Source: Sergeia podlipaevii (taxonomy: Eukaryota > Euglenozoa > Kinetoplastea > Trypanosomatida > Trypanosomatidae). Taken from it: a DNA stretch of 47,416 nucleotides. Numbering within the stretch: the first letter of the stretch is position 1; each line of letters opens with the position of its first letter. The stretch spans positions 1 through 47,416 of the forward strand of contig JASANZ010002112.1 in the NCBI GenBank assembly GCA_030849805.1. Direction: 5' to 3'. A program made the translations under genes and the position numbers. Shown in pieces: positions 27,801 through 34,755 of this stretch. The notes beneath the pieces are model-generated. The model was not told the origin of the DNA. It did no database searches and saw only the letters and a list, made by a program, of their open reading frames with translations.

Positions 27801-30538
27801 AGAGAAGAGGTAACGCGGCAGCGACGAACATTGATGGGAACGATAAGGAGAATAAAGACAACGCAGATGGCGAGGGAAGTGAGGCGCGCGATCTAGTGAG
27901 CTTTCTGCTACGTAGCGCACTGCAGTACAACTGTAACTTTGACGAGCTCGCACATCTTGTTGGGCAGCCGCTGCGACTGAAGAAGCTTGGCTACTCCAAG
28001 AAGGATATTCATTGGTTCTATCCTTCTTTCCAGGTATCGGGTGGGATGGCGAACTCTTTTTATGGCATTAATGACGCATGTGCTTCCTTCAGCGTGCTCT
28101 GGAGTCTTTCTCATGAGCTGCAGCGTAACGTTGACATGCTGGAGGATATGGAGCTCATCAACGAGGTCAACGAGCACATCGCGTCGCCACTCGTCTGTGT
28201 GAACATTCGCAATGGCAACTGGCGTGCTTCAGAGGCTTTTCCTGACCTCCCTCTACTCTATCACGCTGGACTGTCAGGCGTCCCACTAACGGTTGTATTC
28301 GCGCTCAACGATATCCCGTTTTCCGCTAAATACAACCTTCAGATCCCCTCAGGCAAGGTGCTACCCGCTGCGTATTCATTTAAGATTTACGCTGGTGTCA
28401 ATTTTGTGCGCTATATGCCGATTTCTGCGTGCCCAGCTCCTGTTTTCCAGCGCCTTCAGTGCCTCTATACCCCAGAGTTCTTGAGATCCTACTCTACCAT
28501 CGTGGTCTTCACCGCCGCCACGCTTTACGCACGCGTCGCCAAGGTGCATTTCATTTTGCCGGCTCGCGGAAACCATTTTGGTGTCGAAGGCCTCACCATA
28601 GACGCCTTTGAGTTTGAGATAACACTTTACGGCAACACAATGTTTGACAACAGTCGCAGGGTGTCCATTTTGGGGAATCCCACACAAGGCAACTCTGACA
28701 CAAGCACGCCATCTTTGCCAGCACAGCAGCAACCGCAGCCGCGCTTCACCAGGACACGCTCCACCACCATCTTCATGGACACATGGGAAACAGGTTCGTC
28801 GTGCGACTACGTCATCAACTTTACCACACGCGGAGCACTGTATACTATGCCATATGCAACAGGCAAGGACGAGACGACGCCGCCGCAGGATGTGGCGGAC
28901 TCATGTGGTCGCAACGCGTCCGCCATAGCGCTCAGCATTGCCGGTAGTTTTCATCCTACTGGCGAGCCGAACATTGTCTTTACCGGCGCAAATCGTTCGG
29001 CGAGCATTCCCGCTCCGCAGTTCCCCGATTGCGTACTCACGGATGTGGTGCTACATGGTGCAGTGATGGTCGCTGAGGGCGGGCGGGCTATACAGCCACC
29101 GCAGCTCTCCATCAGTGCACGTCTCGTGCTTTCTAACGGTATGAATTACCCGTGCTACTACACCTTTTCTACCATCACGACAGCCGCGCATACTTACAGA
29201 CAAGTACTCGATAAGATGGTCAAGGTTCACTTGATCGGCATCACAGTGGATGCGTTCATGCGCATTCTTCATTGGTTTGTCTTCTGTGCGCAGGCAGTAG
29301 CGGCGGCATCTACAGAGAACGAGACGATGATGACAGCGGCAGCATCTGTGGATAGGACCCAGGGTTGCGTGGGCGGCAATGCCAACGATGCGAGTCGTAG
29401 CAACAGCGTCAGTGGCGGCACTGCTCACGGCTCCTCCTCGTTCTCCCTCCGAAACCGATCTGAGACTCCAGCGGTCTGCACGGACCTCTACAAGTGGACT
29501 GCTTCTATCCCTCTTGTGGCTAACTTGGTTCTTTCTATTGATGTTGAAATAATGGAGGCGCTTGGCACTGGAACGATGGAGGTGTACGGTAGTATAGCAC
29601 GTGATGTGATGGTCACGGCGAACAGCAGAGGACATTACATCTGTGGTGAGATGAGGGATGTGCGTATTGGCGGGTTACATCTGGAGAGTTCCTTATCAGG
29701 GGAGATGGTGCGTGTGGAACTTATCAATCGTGGAGGCAACGCTCCAGGTGCAGCCGCTGGCACTGGAGGTGCATCAGAGGGTGCTGCCAGCGTGTTTGTC
29801 TCTTCAGCGCCATCGCCAGACACGCAGCTGGTCATTAATTTCAGTGGCTATTCTAGATTGCTCTCTTGGAAACAGGAGCATGCGAACGTGGAGCTAACTT
29901 GCCAGGGCACGATGTGTCTTGTTTCGACCGCACTGTTTGACGCGTGCATAGAGGAGAACACCTTCTATCCAGCGTGCTCGTTTGCTCAGCTTACTCTCCG
30001 CGAGGAGGTGTTTATGCGGCACATTAGGAAGCATCTTCAAGGTGCCCATATTATGATGGCGCTCATGGCGCATGGACTCCCGTTGTCGCTCACCATCCAC
30101 GCGGTTAGCGCAGACACATTTCAGCTTGACACGCGCCGGCTCCACCTTGTTGCCCGTGGTGTTCTCTTTGGCTGCTACTTTGACGTTTCCTGTCCCATCA
30201 TTGAAGCGGAGAACACCCCAGCTGCGCTAGAGCACATGACCAACGCACTTGCACTGCGAATATTAGAGCAGTGTGAAGGTGCACTGTGGTCTACCTACGC
30301 AACTATCGTTGGGTGCGCCAACGCTGTAGAAGGTACTACCAGCACCACTGCTGATGCTGCAGTGCCAGAGGACGTGTGTGAGTACCGAAGCCCGAAGAGT
30401 CTTTCTAGTGAGGACTCGTCAGACGCGGCGGGGGTATTGCAGCGGCACTTTGTGTCTAAGGAGGGCAACTTCCATAGCCGCTGGATTGTGCAGGAGTGCG
30501 AGCTGTTTGAAGAGAGCGTGGACCGCCAGTCTATTTGA
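18842..30538 (+). CDS. Giant multidomain protein: LRR, papain-like, hemopexin-like and discoidin-like modules
   Basis: 3,898 residues without interruption; family not recognised as a whole. From the N-terminus: leucine-rich-repeat-like stretch (about 80-145; LQKLDLRGSKI); two treble-clef-like cysteine clusters, C182/C185 with C243/C247 and C346/C349 with C399/C403; a papain (C1)-like region (about 440-676) with candidate nucleophile Cys464 and a final block resembling IVxNSWG..NGYF that reads IVQGNFGVLAGSNGYF (Asn643); the expected His position is Thr622. A basic Ser/Arg-rich linker follows (893-926). Hemopexin-like repeats lie at about 1093-1196 and 1760-1906. Discoidin (F5/8C)-like modules end in YWRV, FWRL or SWRL at about 1553-1653, 1959-2073, 2135-2240, 2339-2423, 2443-2531 and 2698-2870. 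Two poly-Thr runs interrupt the protein. The last 900 residues are unassigned. No signal peptide or membrane segment was seen, so it is likely intracellular. Domain calls come from motif resemblance only. Confidence 0.9.
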   Translation: MAAADATTVNMSETIKEEDQKSPFYPHNLAEVEFFTPVQAEAYYIELCRERRFNTNNTFLRQLRSGTLVFLFDNGYLGEHGISPILETIRRMRVQALLLPSCALEANDVTLICDVFTSHETLQKLDLRGSKIDFTSAKRILSLVTRNLHIIDVLIDDDTPKYLQIQHQCSRNGNVSVQFSYCFECRAPVIHSPSKQIERNVLVVALTEQYKPLEQVVSAVEVEALFRLILHCCQRDHGVMFLCSENCCADLATDLCKCTRALVKACQLSVPFELPRNPVLRSYTETLMCEFTKRDLPAAAYLGSEGAATLSLSTAQRDKRKEAAHAEYESLEAYLDEPNDQQNDCCTICGARCIALEDGAWLLTQQLYKDLLEMNAPVGPSALVRLSRVMLEHTWARPCSRKCIRQVVRYGLYGYGGVIHAAPAPEPLVSSLNVSLVGLPIKTFTVIDFKEAIIDRLDGEETTCAMTVASMMEDIEGIAIDPYMIFAMGRHLRGQQPGTLGMQLQSACNAVCIAGCLPVSRAPCNRRAGDRPQRDAIAQWTNWGKLGDVEEMLKACLAHRRQGVFAVDGPHSNIFDNVRAALWAFRKQRLSAVVTVKFCLQWLALADGVIKEQFPPKGGFYTTVKVVGQTTIDNSFYLIVQGNFGVLAGSNGYFYIPRNIFNRYTRGMAYMFINSSTLQDAALLRRVPQACQYLSRIVGSAAQGIRYLQDILYFISQPLTERRFISPAQAKEVLQVLRRLPPAFFVLYRNPDRRMTEMEDRLLNSHRRLMQVGPLSSLLLFFLSEILGRDVIRWSHEVLLPLQRQLPCWAFASLHRHALEADKQMNVKAEQTSTSVSATVHGCEGLTWTDVKITNTGLSQYSGSPLIATSMPSHSLKHRSKGPDGGNSKVKATVRPRSSTSSPNGGRTRSASRSGSARGTRSRNSVVATNAEGGAAVGTAAKPEVDPRRQQLEQIWSMERFHMTQGQGFLLDGVLVPPQPAHEVSTNPLGQGHNFNSGMSTNSQSSCVGNVKPLLRCPIERCWTSGSTNEGIAEGSSMSRITVSSRLVSKRWSTMHVTHDDGTLSEYTVFFIFDSICVYNIAAQLVVLDLTRMSGCELFRGHPFRTGFDCVFNDPRNPREAFFFSGKYWFLWDAHRQEPLAGPYAIAKHARFQKLPREFLNGINRVFPVPNTSLVFFFSQQCYVAFDLNRNEPVGRVRYFEDSSTTTTTTTSTSRRNGGEAGDSRVKSMYGGCVSSATAQQRVGGSSLTELFEGVKKLGETVEANSDGDGNTSTEKEGLKTASYGSGMRLPEVVLETFPNGPMTALWASSTHDVQGNSSDDAADKKLLLIGADGHLLMVDMLPDLPGPTGSNCELNLDEAESDPRVAAKSSRTICISDSALGHLPVAFLQMTTAALVPLSALMTEQIVSDTNGIASVQIFEPDPCIHRVPHIGDEYNASMGIFSPNTMGTVAGFHGDVNTMITSTGGVVENGGHPVQVRSSLTATEVASRAPLSIMSMHGISADEQRSTESPSLLVREVHYYKDPKTFLAPQQRHVISGSMDSTTLGKKGCDDYIDFDLGPNVKHAVAFGAVVVIFDVSALPDEALRYAPLSIAVGSSADGACFKFHCTKAVTSAVGTIAWRESHVARYWRVSFLGGLPQNLGVVRVYWHRAEWVPAFSALSVLEPYVVPVGSAKVDIVAGRVQRRPDDLLMLTGSGVFETPGKEGWYVKHAVLPLLPSTSSTTGHSSHSTCLFFCGNCFVEHDMDTFDVVSNRISRLDVHPAFLSLPHPFIQGVDAVFYLDPVAQPNTIVFVREGLMVLWDLATGRQISPGVARCVDVEGGLFAGIPVDMSTVYDVVNRWRTPGQVYVVYPSEHRGVVETCVIVWDVLKRRIVFGPSKWSQCRELYCPDFANSPLLCLFSLPLKPTEFYVFSEDKVCISPCTHDDTKCGSNGHACCSPYRAAYCREFYRPLCYLGSWGTCRDDCAIYVDLQAHPQILMGLSLTSTRADGKEWVIAFSDDNVSWNEIGVHVQSECVSRTTWKPHDVGGLSHRFWRLSLRTNIAGSRGASERDAVDNVTMDDVVLYSHLSFFVLPTHVHTLLPERVAHSGVLDGPASQLLNDNGTTVCFHGGDVRARGSFDMRRRSAFEEAGADAVHHVTFDYGTSPIEAIGFSCQLVHNGIDNGTGGGGVQTHIYNAWTVLCSKDGFKWSRCGSWRVNFKHVQVFFLHNSGINRFWRLELQSRQSRQVFTNFRFYRYEGPLLTVVDVKMRQPHSMDAVQPTTLLWKANLVSLTQGAAISSARPSDSSSSVDLSGNLIAQGGGRAGSLAPLAVPKLPHGPIRFHTIADNALVLNTNYSAAVVGVDLSCVVCTQSRVDFAIEYSDQGVHWNQTGTLVYYGQTRTCSTYSREVMGTHKFWRLRVMSCNAGSGHMLIDNVSVMATDSHLYRAYVSSKQDCEVGPEGEELVYLRLRSLRHIVRVKATLPPNSIYAVEYLARDCVSWQVITMLENPDMQLAVTVTAGWPYCEGSTSWRLRHVGPVIENTNVSILEPHISASQRSTSGTPPHTTVRATTPTVSGTQVSRTPLQQQQLALPVMWYAFCTKKSVVVDMNNLPGVEVSCSSNFEELQPCRMLCDAAEGMPQRENCFERAILSVENPGSQQLPFAEQFILTTVSPLSEEKDNVVNEGVSGGSGKTKDRRGESQEEVMVPPMVTTFEDPTVTWKLAEAMALAQVYICSSTFVTAPAPEDALQNKENTSGGVSASSPMAQAGADGTGSQQKVTSGRKRNQAEEKKDAVGTTTTTTTTRRSTRRSTLLAVDKQELATCIVVETSGNGVNFVPVAETTLIGDATVLKWASEESGTALFWRLRLRNVRPHMLIRLHAVRWFTFQGAVGALHSQYTPSITNSAYTAWESELFSNEEAFCTQCRNGLDQAKSKISKLRKEDDVDPHGVVAGLILKRKKAYQAFVSKLAKADARAARGDKARNTGTNNGGGGSRSSSRQGMSQFSERRGNAAATNIDGNDKENKDNADGEGSEARDLVSFLLRSALQYNCNFDELAHLVGQPLRLKKLGYSKKDIHWFYPSFQVSGGMANSFYGINDACASFSVLWSLSHELQRNVDMLEDMELINEVNEHIASPLVCVNIRNGNWRASEAFPDLPLLYHAGLSGVPLTVVFALNDIPFSAKYNLQIPSGKVLPAAYSFKIYAGVNFVRYMPISACPAPVFQRLQCLYTPEFLRSYSTIVVFTAATLYARVAKVHFILPARGNHFGVEGLTIDAFEFEITLYGNTMFDNSRRVSILGNPTQGNSDTSTPSLPAQQQPQPRFTRTRSTTIFMDTWETGSSCDYVINFTTRGALYTMPYATGKDETTPPQDVADSCGRNASAIALSIAGSFHPTGEPNIVFTGANRSASIPAPQFPDCVLTDVVLHGAVMVAEGGRAIQPPQLSISARLVLSNGMNYPCYYTFSTITTAAHTYRQVLDKMVKVHLIGITVDAFMRILHWFVFCAQAVAAASTENETMMTAAASVDRTQGCVGGNANDASRSNSVSGGTAHGSSSFSLRNRSETPAVCTDLYKWTASIPLVANLVLSIDVEIMEALGTGTMEVYGSIARDVMVTANSRGHYICGEMRDVRIGGLHLESSLSGEMVRVELINRGGNAPGAAAGTGGASEGAASVFVSSAPSPDTQLVINFSGYSRLLSWKQEHANVELTCQGTMCLVSTALFDACIEENTFYPACSFAQLTLREEVFMRHIRKHLQGAHIMMALMAHGLPLSLTIHAVSADTFQLDTRRLHLVARGVLFGCYFDVSCPIIEAENTPAALEHMTNALALRILEQCEGALWSTYATIVGCANAVEGTTSTTADAAVPEDVCEYRSPKSLSSEDSSDAAGVLQRHFVSKEGNFHSRWIVQECELFEESVDRQSI
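20160..20870 (+). other. Papain-like (C1) domain within the giant protein
   Basis: Residues about 440-676. The order matches bacterial-type papain domains: a nucleophile block (here ETTCAMTVA, Cys464), a G-x-x-L-x-x-A-x-x block (GTLGMQLQSACNAVCIAGC), then GGFYTTVKVVG in place of GGHAVLIVGY, then IVQGNFG...NGYFYIPRN in place of IVKNSWG...NGYFxI. The oxyanion-hole Gln is not evident and the His position is Thr622. Catalysis is therefore doubtful. Confidence 0.5.
23500..27455 (+). repeat. Diverged tandem discoidin-like modules in the giant protein
   Basis: About six protein-level copies share a pattern: a hydrophobic strand pair, [VI]xxSxDGxxW (FSDDNVSWNEIG, CSKDGFKWSRCG, YSDQGVHWNQTG, ETSGNGVNFVPV), about 20-40 variable residues, then [FSY]WR[LV] and a final strand (DDVVLYSHL, TNFRFYRYEG, IDNVSVMA, IRLHAVRWFTF). 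This is the F5/8C beta-sandwich signature. Two hemopexin-like repeats are inserted between copies one and two. There is no DNA-level repetition, so the copies are old. Confidence 0.55.
27170..27192 (+). repeat. ACT microsatellite coding poly-Thr inside the giant gene
   Basis: About eight ACT units (frame-preserving, poly-Thr), followed by a duplicated AGAAGGTCAAC unit that encodes RRSTRRST. A second Thr run is encoded near 22453-22480 by mixed ACN codons. Confidence 0.85.
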
Positions 30539-31124
30539 TATATATATATAGGGGAGCAACCAACTTGATGTTGCTATGTTTTTTTTTTCTTTTGCTGTTG
30601 TTGTCAGTTGTTCTTCCCGCCATGTATAGGCATGTTATTATTTATTATTATTATTTATTGTCACAGATGCGTGGCTCGTACACTGAATAGCTCTTGGATG
30701 TGTACGTTTTTGTGGAGGAACGTACACTGCTGCCACTCGTTATCATGTATTCCATGTGTAGCTAATGTAAAACAGTGCTGCTGTGCTTCAACAGTAGCCG
30801 TTATTCAACATAGAACAACAGCAAAAACTGAAAGCATAAGAAAAACACTTATAATATTGGTAGTTCTTCTTCATGTCTCTCTATATTTTCTATTTTACTC
30901 GAGAAGGCTTCATTTCAATTGCAAAAGATTTGCTTTACAGTTGATTTGCTCCTCTTTCCTTTTCCCCAAATTTATCTTTTTTCTTCCAATTTTTTTTCTT
31001 TATTTTCTTTTCTGTTATTACCATTCTTTTGGTAGTTGAAGTCTTCTGCTTTTCAAGAGGACATATTTATTTATTTTTATATAGAATTGGTTTCAACAGA
31101 TCAGAAAAGCAAAAAGAAACATAT
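30539..31124 (+). other. Spacer after the giant gene
   Basis: About 0.59 kb. It opens with a TA repeat directly after the stop (30539-30550), then T tracts and TTA runs (30633-30660), and a long pyrimidine-rich belt (30946-31030). No gene seen. Confidence 0.6.
30946..31035 (+). promoter_or_regulatory. Polypyrimidine belt and splice acceptor (coiled-coil gene)
   Basis: A long T/C-rich belt with few purines ends in CTTTTGGTAG; the AG is at 31034-31035. This leaves a 5' UTR of about 90 bases. Confidence 0.6.
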
Positions 31125-32027
31125 ATGTCCGCCAATGATGCTTCTGTGTCTGCTTTGCTAGACTACATGAACACCATTGACAAGCGCCGGCGTGTCATTA
31201 CAATGCAGCTGAAGGAAGCAGAGAGCAAGACTGCATTTGCCGCGCAGGAGCATGTGGACCTGGAGCGAGAAGCACAGGCCATAGCTGAGGAGGAAGTGCA
31301 GCTTAAAAATGACTTAAACGCGTTAACAGAGGAGCAGCGCCTGGTGCAACTGCAGCTCATGTCAGAGTCAGATCGCGTGCGGCATTGCGAGCTCGAAGAG
31401 CCTCTGATCAGCGAGCATCTTCGGAGCCAGATCGCTGCTATAGAAGAGAGCTCGCGAGCCTGGCGGGGCAAGATGCAGGAGCTCGAGGAGCTAAGATCAG
31501 CATGGGCAGGAGATGAGGTCACCACTGGGCTCAAGACAAAATTGGCGGCACTTGAGGCGGAGGTGGCAGCTATGCGAGATCGGCGAGCCACACTGGAGCA
31601 GGAGATCCTCTCCGGCGAGGTGGAGCTTGCAAGACTGGCAGAGGAACAGGCGCGTAGCTCGCTTCATAGCTGTGGTGCTGCTGTTGCTGCTGACACGACC
31701 TGCTTTGGCAATGGCAATGGGCAACTTGGCGACAGTGTCGCTCTTGCTGCTCCAATTGTATCTGTGAATCAAGCCAGCATCATGGACGTGAAGGAGGCAA
31801 TTTTACGCGAAGAGTATGAACGGGCACAAGCACGTGCACACCACTCTCGCAAATCCGCCGCTCTTCAGCGTGAGGTGGATGATCTCTCTGGCCGTGCTGA
31901 TGAACTGGAGCTGTGGCTCGCAGACGTTGACTCCTCGAGGGACTACCTCACGTCTAACTTGGAGAAACTTCACCGATGCCTTGAGAAAAACCTTTGCATC
32001 ACATGTATTGCCCAGAATGTGGCGTAA
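31125..32027 (+). CDS. Coiled-coil protein, function unknown
   Basis: 300 residues, acidic and rich in Glu, Leu, Ala and Arg. Coiled-coil heptads cover about 12-175 (RRRVITMQLKEAESK, EAQAIAEEEVQLKNDLNAL, LAALEAEVAAMRDRRATLEQ). A less structured segment of about 50 residues (180-225) follows, then a second coil to about 290. The C-terminus ends in CLEKNLCITCIAQNVA. The ATG at 31125 is the first after the acceptor; upstream codons are translated spacer. No named family is recognised. Coiled-coil proteins of this size are common in the trypanosomatid cytoskeleton and flagellum, but nothing here fixes a location. Confidence 0.82.
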   Translation: MSANDASVSALLDYMNTIDKRRRVITMQLKEAESKTAFAAQEHVDLEREAQAIAEEEVQLKNDLNALTEEQRLVQLQLMSESDRVRHCELEEPLISEHLRSQIAAIEESSRAWRGKMQELEELRSAWAGDEVTTGLKTKLAALEAEVAAMRDRRATLEQEILSGEVELARLAEEQARSSLHSCGAAVAADTTCFGNGNGQLGDSVALAAPIVSVNQASIMDVKEAILREEYERAQARAHHSRKSAALQREVDDLSGRADELELWLADVDSSRDYLTSNLEKLHRCLEKNLCITCIAQNVA

Positions 32028-32588
32028 AGTGATTGTTTTCTTCCTTTCTTGAGTGCGTATGAATGGGTAGATTCCCAGCTTCATGCATGCGTTACTACTG
32101 TTATTGTTTTGTGTAAGATATCAGATAAATACTCACAGGGCTAGAATTAAGTGTTGCAGTGTGCAATTATACCCATCCTTTGCCGTTTCATTTTATTATT
32201 CGCTTCTCTATTTTTTTTTTCTTCAGAACATTATATATATATATAAGAACCGCTCTGTCATACAGTGCAAACGATGTTTGTTTGTATACTATCAGGAGGA
32301 GTCTGTTGACTTGACTGGGCATTCTCTTCTTATGCTTTTTCCATTCTTCTGAAGCTACTTTTGATTTTCAATACTGAATCTCTCCTATACTTTCTGCATT
32401 TTTCTTCTTCTGTTTTTTATGTACAAAAATTATAACCATTAACAGCATACATACAAAATCAATTTGCATACACACACACACGTCTACAGAGACGCGTACA
32501 GATTTGTTGTATACACGTATATACATCTATATATTTCTATCTACCTGTTATAAGGGGTTTTCCATATTATTTTTATTCCACATACAAA
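32028..32588 (+). other. Spacer upstream of the ARL3-like gene
   Basis: About 0.56 kb. T tract 32210-32223, TA repeat 32231-32244, pyrimidine-rich belt 32380-32419 and CA repeat 32470-32480. The first AG after the belt is at 32443-32444, the likely acceptor for the next gene. No gene seen. Confidence 0.55.
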
Positions 32589-33146
32589 ATGCTTCGTAGC
32601 CTCCGCAACCGCATGAAGCGCGAGAATGAGCCTCGCGTGCTTATTCTTGGTCTTGACAACGCTGGCAAGACGACAATTCTTAATAGTCTTGGGGAGAGCG
32701 AGGAGCACCCTAGCAGTGCTCCTGAGGGCCCCACTCAAGGGTTCAATGTGATGGACCTCAATCGAAACGGGCAGCGCGCAAAGCTGTGCGACCTAGGCGG
32801 CCAGCGTGCGTTGCGTGAGTACTGGCAAGACTACTACGCCAACACAGATTGCATCATGTACGTTGTGGATGCGTCTGATCAGCGCCGCCTGGAGGAGGCT
32901 CATGCCGCCTTCGTGGACGTTCTCCACGGTGTACCGCGAGTGCCTGTCCTTGTGCTTGCCAACAAGCAAGACCTCGCGACAGCGAAGGATCCTCAGGTGG
33001 TGGCGGAGGTGCTTCAGCTGAACGTGTTCCGCGACCGCAAATGGCACATTCAGGGCTGCAGCGCTAAAACTGGGGCTGGCCTTGAGGAAGGCGTCGCGTG
33101 GATCTTTAATTCCTGCAATGTACATACTGCAGCTGGAGCTATCTAA
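32589..33146 (+). CDS. ARL3: ARL3-like small GTPase (ARF family)
   Basis: 185 residues, full length for the family. ARL3 releases lipidated cargo from UNC119/PDE6D-type carriers into cilia and flagella and is switched on by ARL13B. G1 is GLDNAGKTT (21-29, Lys27), switch I is TQGFN with Thr49, G3 is DLGGQ (68-72, Gln72), G4 is NKQD (125-128), and G5 is CSAKTG. The N-terminal helix (MLRSLRNRMKRE) lacks Gly2, so it is not myristoylated, as for ARL3 and unlike most ARFs. The usual WDxGGQ is CDLGGQ here: the Trp is Cys67. A loop insertion of a few residues (EEHPSSAPEG) precedes switch I. ARL3 is the best match, but another ARL (or one of several trypanosomatid ARL3 paralogues) is possible. All nucleotide-binding motifs are intact. 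Confidence 0.8.
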   Translation: MLRSLRNRMKRENEPRVLILGLDNAGKTTILNSLGESEEHPSSAPEGPTQGFNVMDLNRNGQRAKLCDLGGQRALREYWQDYYANTDCIMYVVDASDQRRLEEAHAAFVDVLHGVPRVPVLVLANKQDLATAKDPQVVAEVLQLNVFRDRKWHIQGCSAKTGAGLEEGVAWIFNSCNVHTAAGAI

Positions 33147-34755
33147 ATCAGGAGCAGTTCCCTTCCTCTCCCCTCTCGAGAGATAACAAGATATAATTTA
33201 CTTCCTGGTGTGTGTGTGTGTGTGCGATTGTGGTATTGGCCAGACGATGAAGATGAAAGAGTGTTTTGTTTTTCTTTTGTATTGTAGACGATGTAAGGGG
33301 AAGAGTAGACCTAGTGAAAAAAAAAAATATATAGAAGCAAGTACTTCGATAGTCTGAAGGAGCTATGTATACCTACTGCCGCTGACATCTTTAACATCTG
33401 CTTAAGCATGCACCTCATATGAGACTCTCGTTTAGCAGTAGACACTTGTATGTTATTCGTGAATAAATACAAATTAACCCTAAGCATTCACGAAGTCTTA
33501 TGTAAGGCGATTGCTACATATATACATATATATATACATGTGCCAGTATGTTACGCTTGCTGCGAGGTCCTTACCCGTTTCTTCTTCTTGGCATTCTGGT
33601 TCCATACTCAGGTATCTATTTTCTTTCTTTTACTTTCGCGTGTTCATTCATATGCAGTTCTGTGTTTTTCTTTCATTATTGAAGCACTTTCCTTTTGCGT
33701 GAAGCAATTTTTTTTTGTGCGTGATGCAAAGATAAAAAGTCCCGAGAGACACCATATTGTGTGTGTATTTTTGAAGCTAAAAGGAAGTGACAATACCTGC
33801 CATATGTAAAACACAGGAGTAATGAGCTATTTTGCGAGGGCCACTGCATGTGCGCAGCGGTGTGTCTATCGCTATACATTTAATACACTTCTTTTGAGTA
33901 ACAAGTACGAGCAGCTCTTCAAACGAAAAAAAAGAATAATGAAAAATAATGCAACCTGTTATTATTGACTTGTGTGTGTCTGGGAGGTGATGGTATCATT
34001 GTCGCGCATCTCTTTGCAGTTGTGACTCCAGAAAGGAGGTAAAAGTGTGTTGTTGTGTGTTTTGTTGTGTTTTGTGTTTGTGGATGATCTGTCCTGAAAG
34101 GGAGGCGCTGCTCATGATGAGCCCTCTCTCCACCTCCCCACCATATACGGTTATTATATGTTATGGCTCCTTATGTTAAATGACGAACAACAACAATATA
34201 TATATATATATGTTTTACGCTTACTATTGAGAATTTTTTTTTGAGAAAAACACATACACATCGTGGTGCGAGGAAAAAAAAACTTCTTTTTTTAATGATG
34301 GATCTGCTAACGACGTCAATTTTTTTTATTTCTGCTTTTCTTTCTCTCCCTATTTTCTTTCTAATCTATTTTATGCATTTTTGTAACTATTGTCTATTTT
34401 GTTCCTTTCCTGTGCATTGTGTGAAAGAGTTTCAGATACATACGAGGAACGGCAAGTGCCATCATTTCTCTTTTTTTTTTCTCTTTTATCCACAGTTGAA
34501 TACATACGTCCTCTTTGTTTTTTTGCTATTTTTTTTTGTAATAGTTGATTAACCTGTGTGATTGCAGGTGCACAATACATAAAGTTGCTTACGGAAAAGA
34601 AAAGAAAAAGACATAGAAATATATATATATAACTGATTGCTTTCTCTAACGCACGCGTGCGGAGTGATTGAGAATCTCACGAGAAAGCTGCGAGAAGCAG
34701 AAGAAAAAGAAGAGAGGACACGAAATATCACACACGTACACAAACAACAAAAAAA
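33147..34755 (+). other. 1.6 kb spacer upstream of the TRIM-like gene
   Basis: No credible gene. It contains a TG microsatellite (33207-33224), A-run 33318-33327, TA repeats (33518-33537, 34196-34212, 34619-34632), several T tracts (34226-34233, 34318-34328, 34469-34481) and the likely acceptor at 34494-34495. A G/C-richer patch (34085-34140) contains ATGATGAG but no fitting D box, so I do not call a snoRNA. Confidence 0.6.
34465..34495 (+). promoter_or_regulatory. Polypyrimidine tract and splice acceptor (TRIM-like gene)
   Basis: TTTCTCTTTTTTTTTTCTC, then TTTTATCCACAG with the AG at 34494-34495: a textbook arrangement. The 5' UTR would be about 260 bases. A second T-rich tract with AGs near 34544 and 34567 is an alternative. 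Confidence 0.6.

Noticed and set aside
30608..31039. 143-codon + strand open frame
   Set aside because: Lacks a suitable ATG start, runs through the polypyrimidine belt, and translates to Phe/Leu runs.
33450..33809. 119-codon + strand open frame with ATG
   Set aside because: AT-rich spacer composition, Phe/Ser-rich, no recognisable feature.
34085..34140. Possible C/D snoRNA (ATGATGA box)
   Set aside because: No CTGA box at a suitable distance downstream and no terminal stem.
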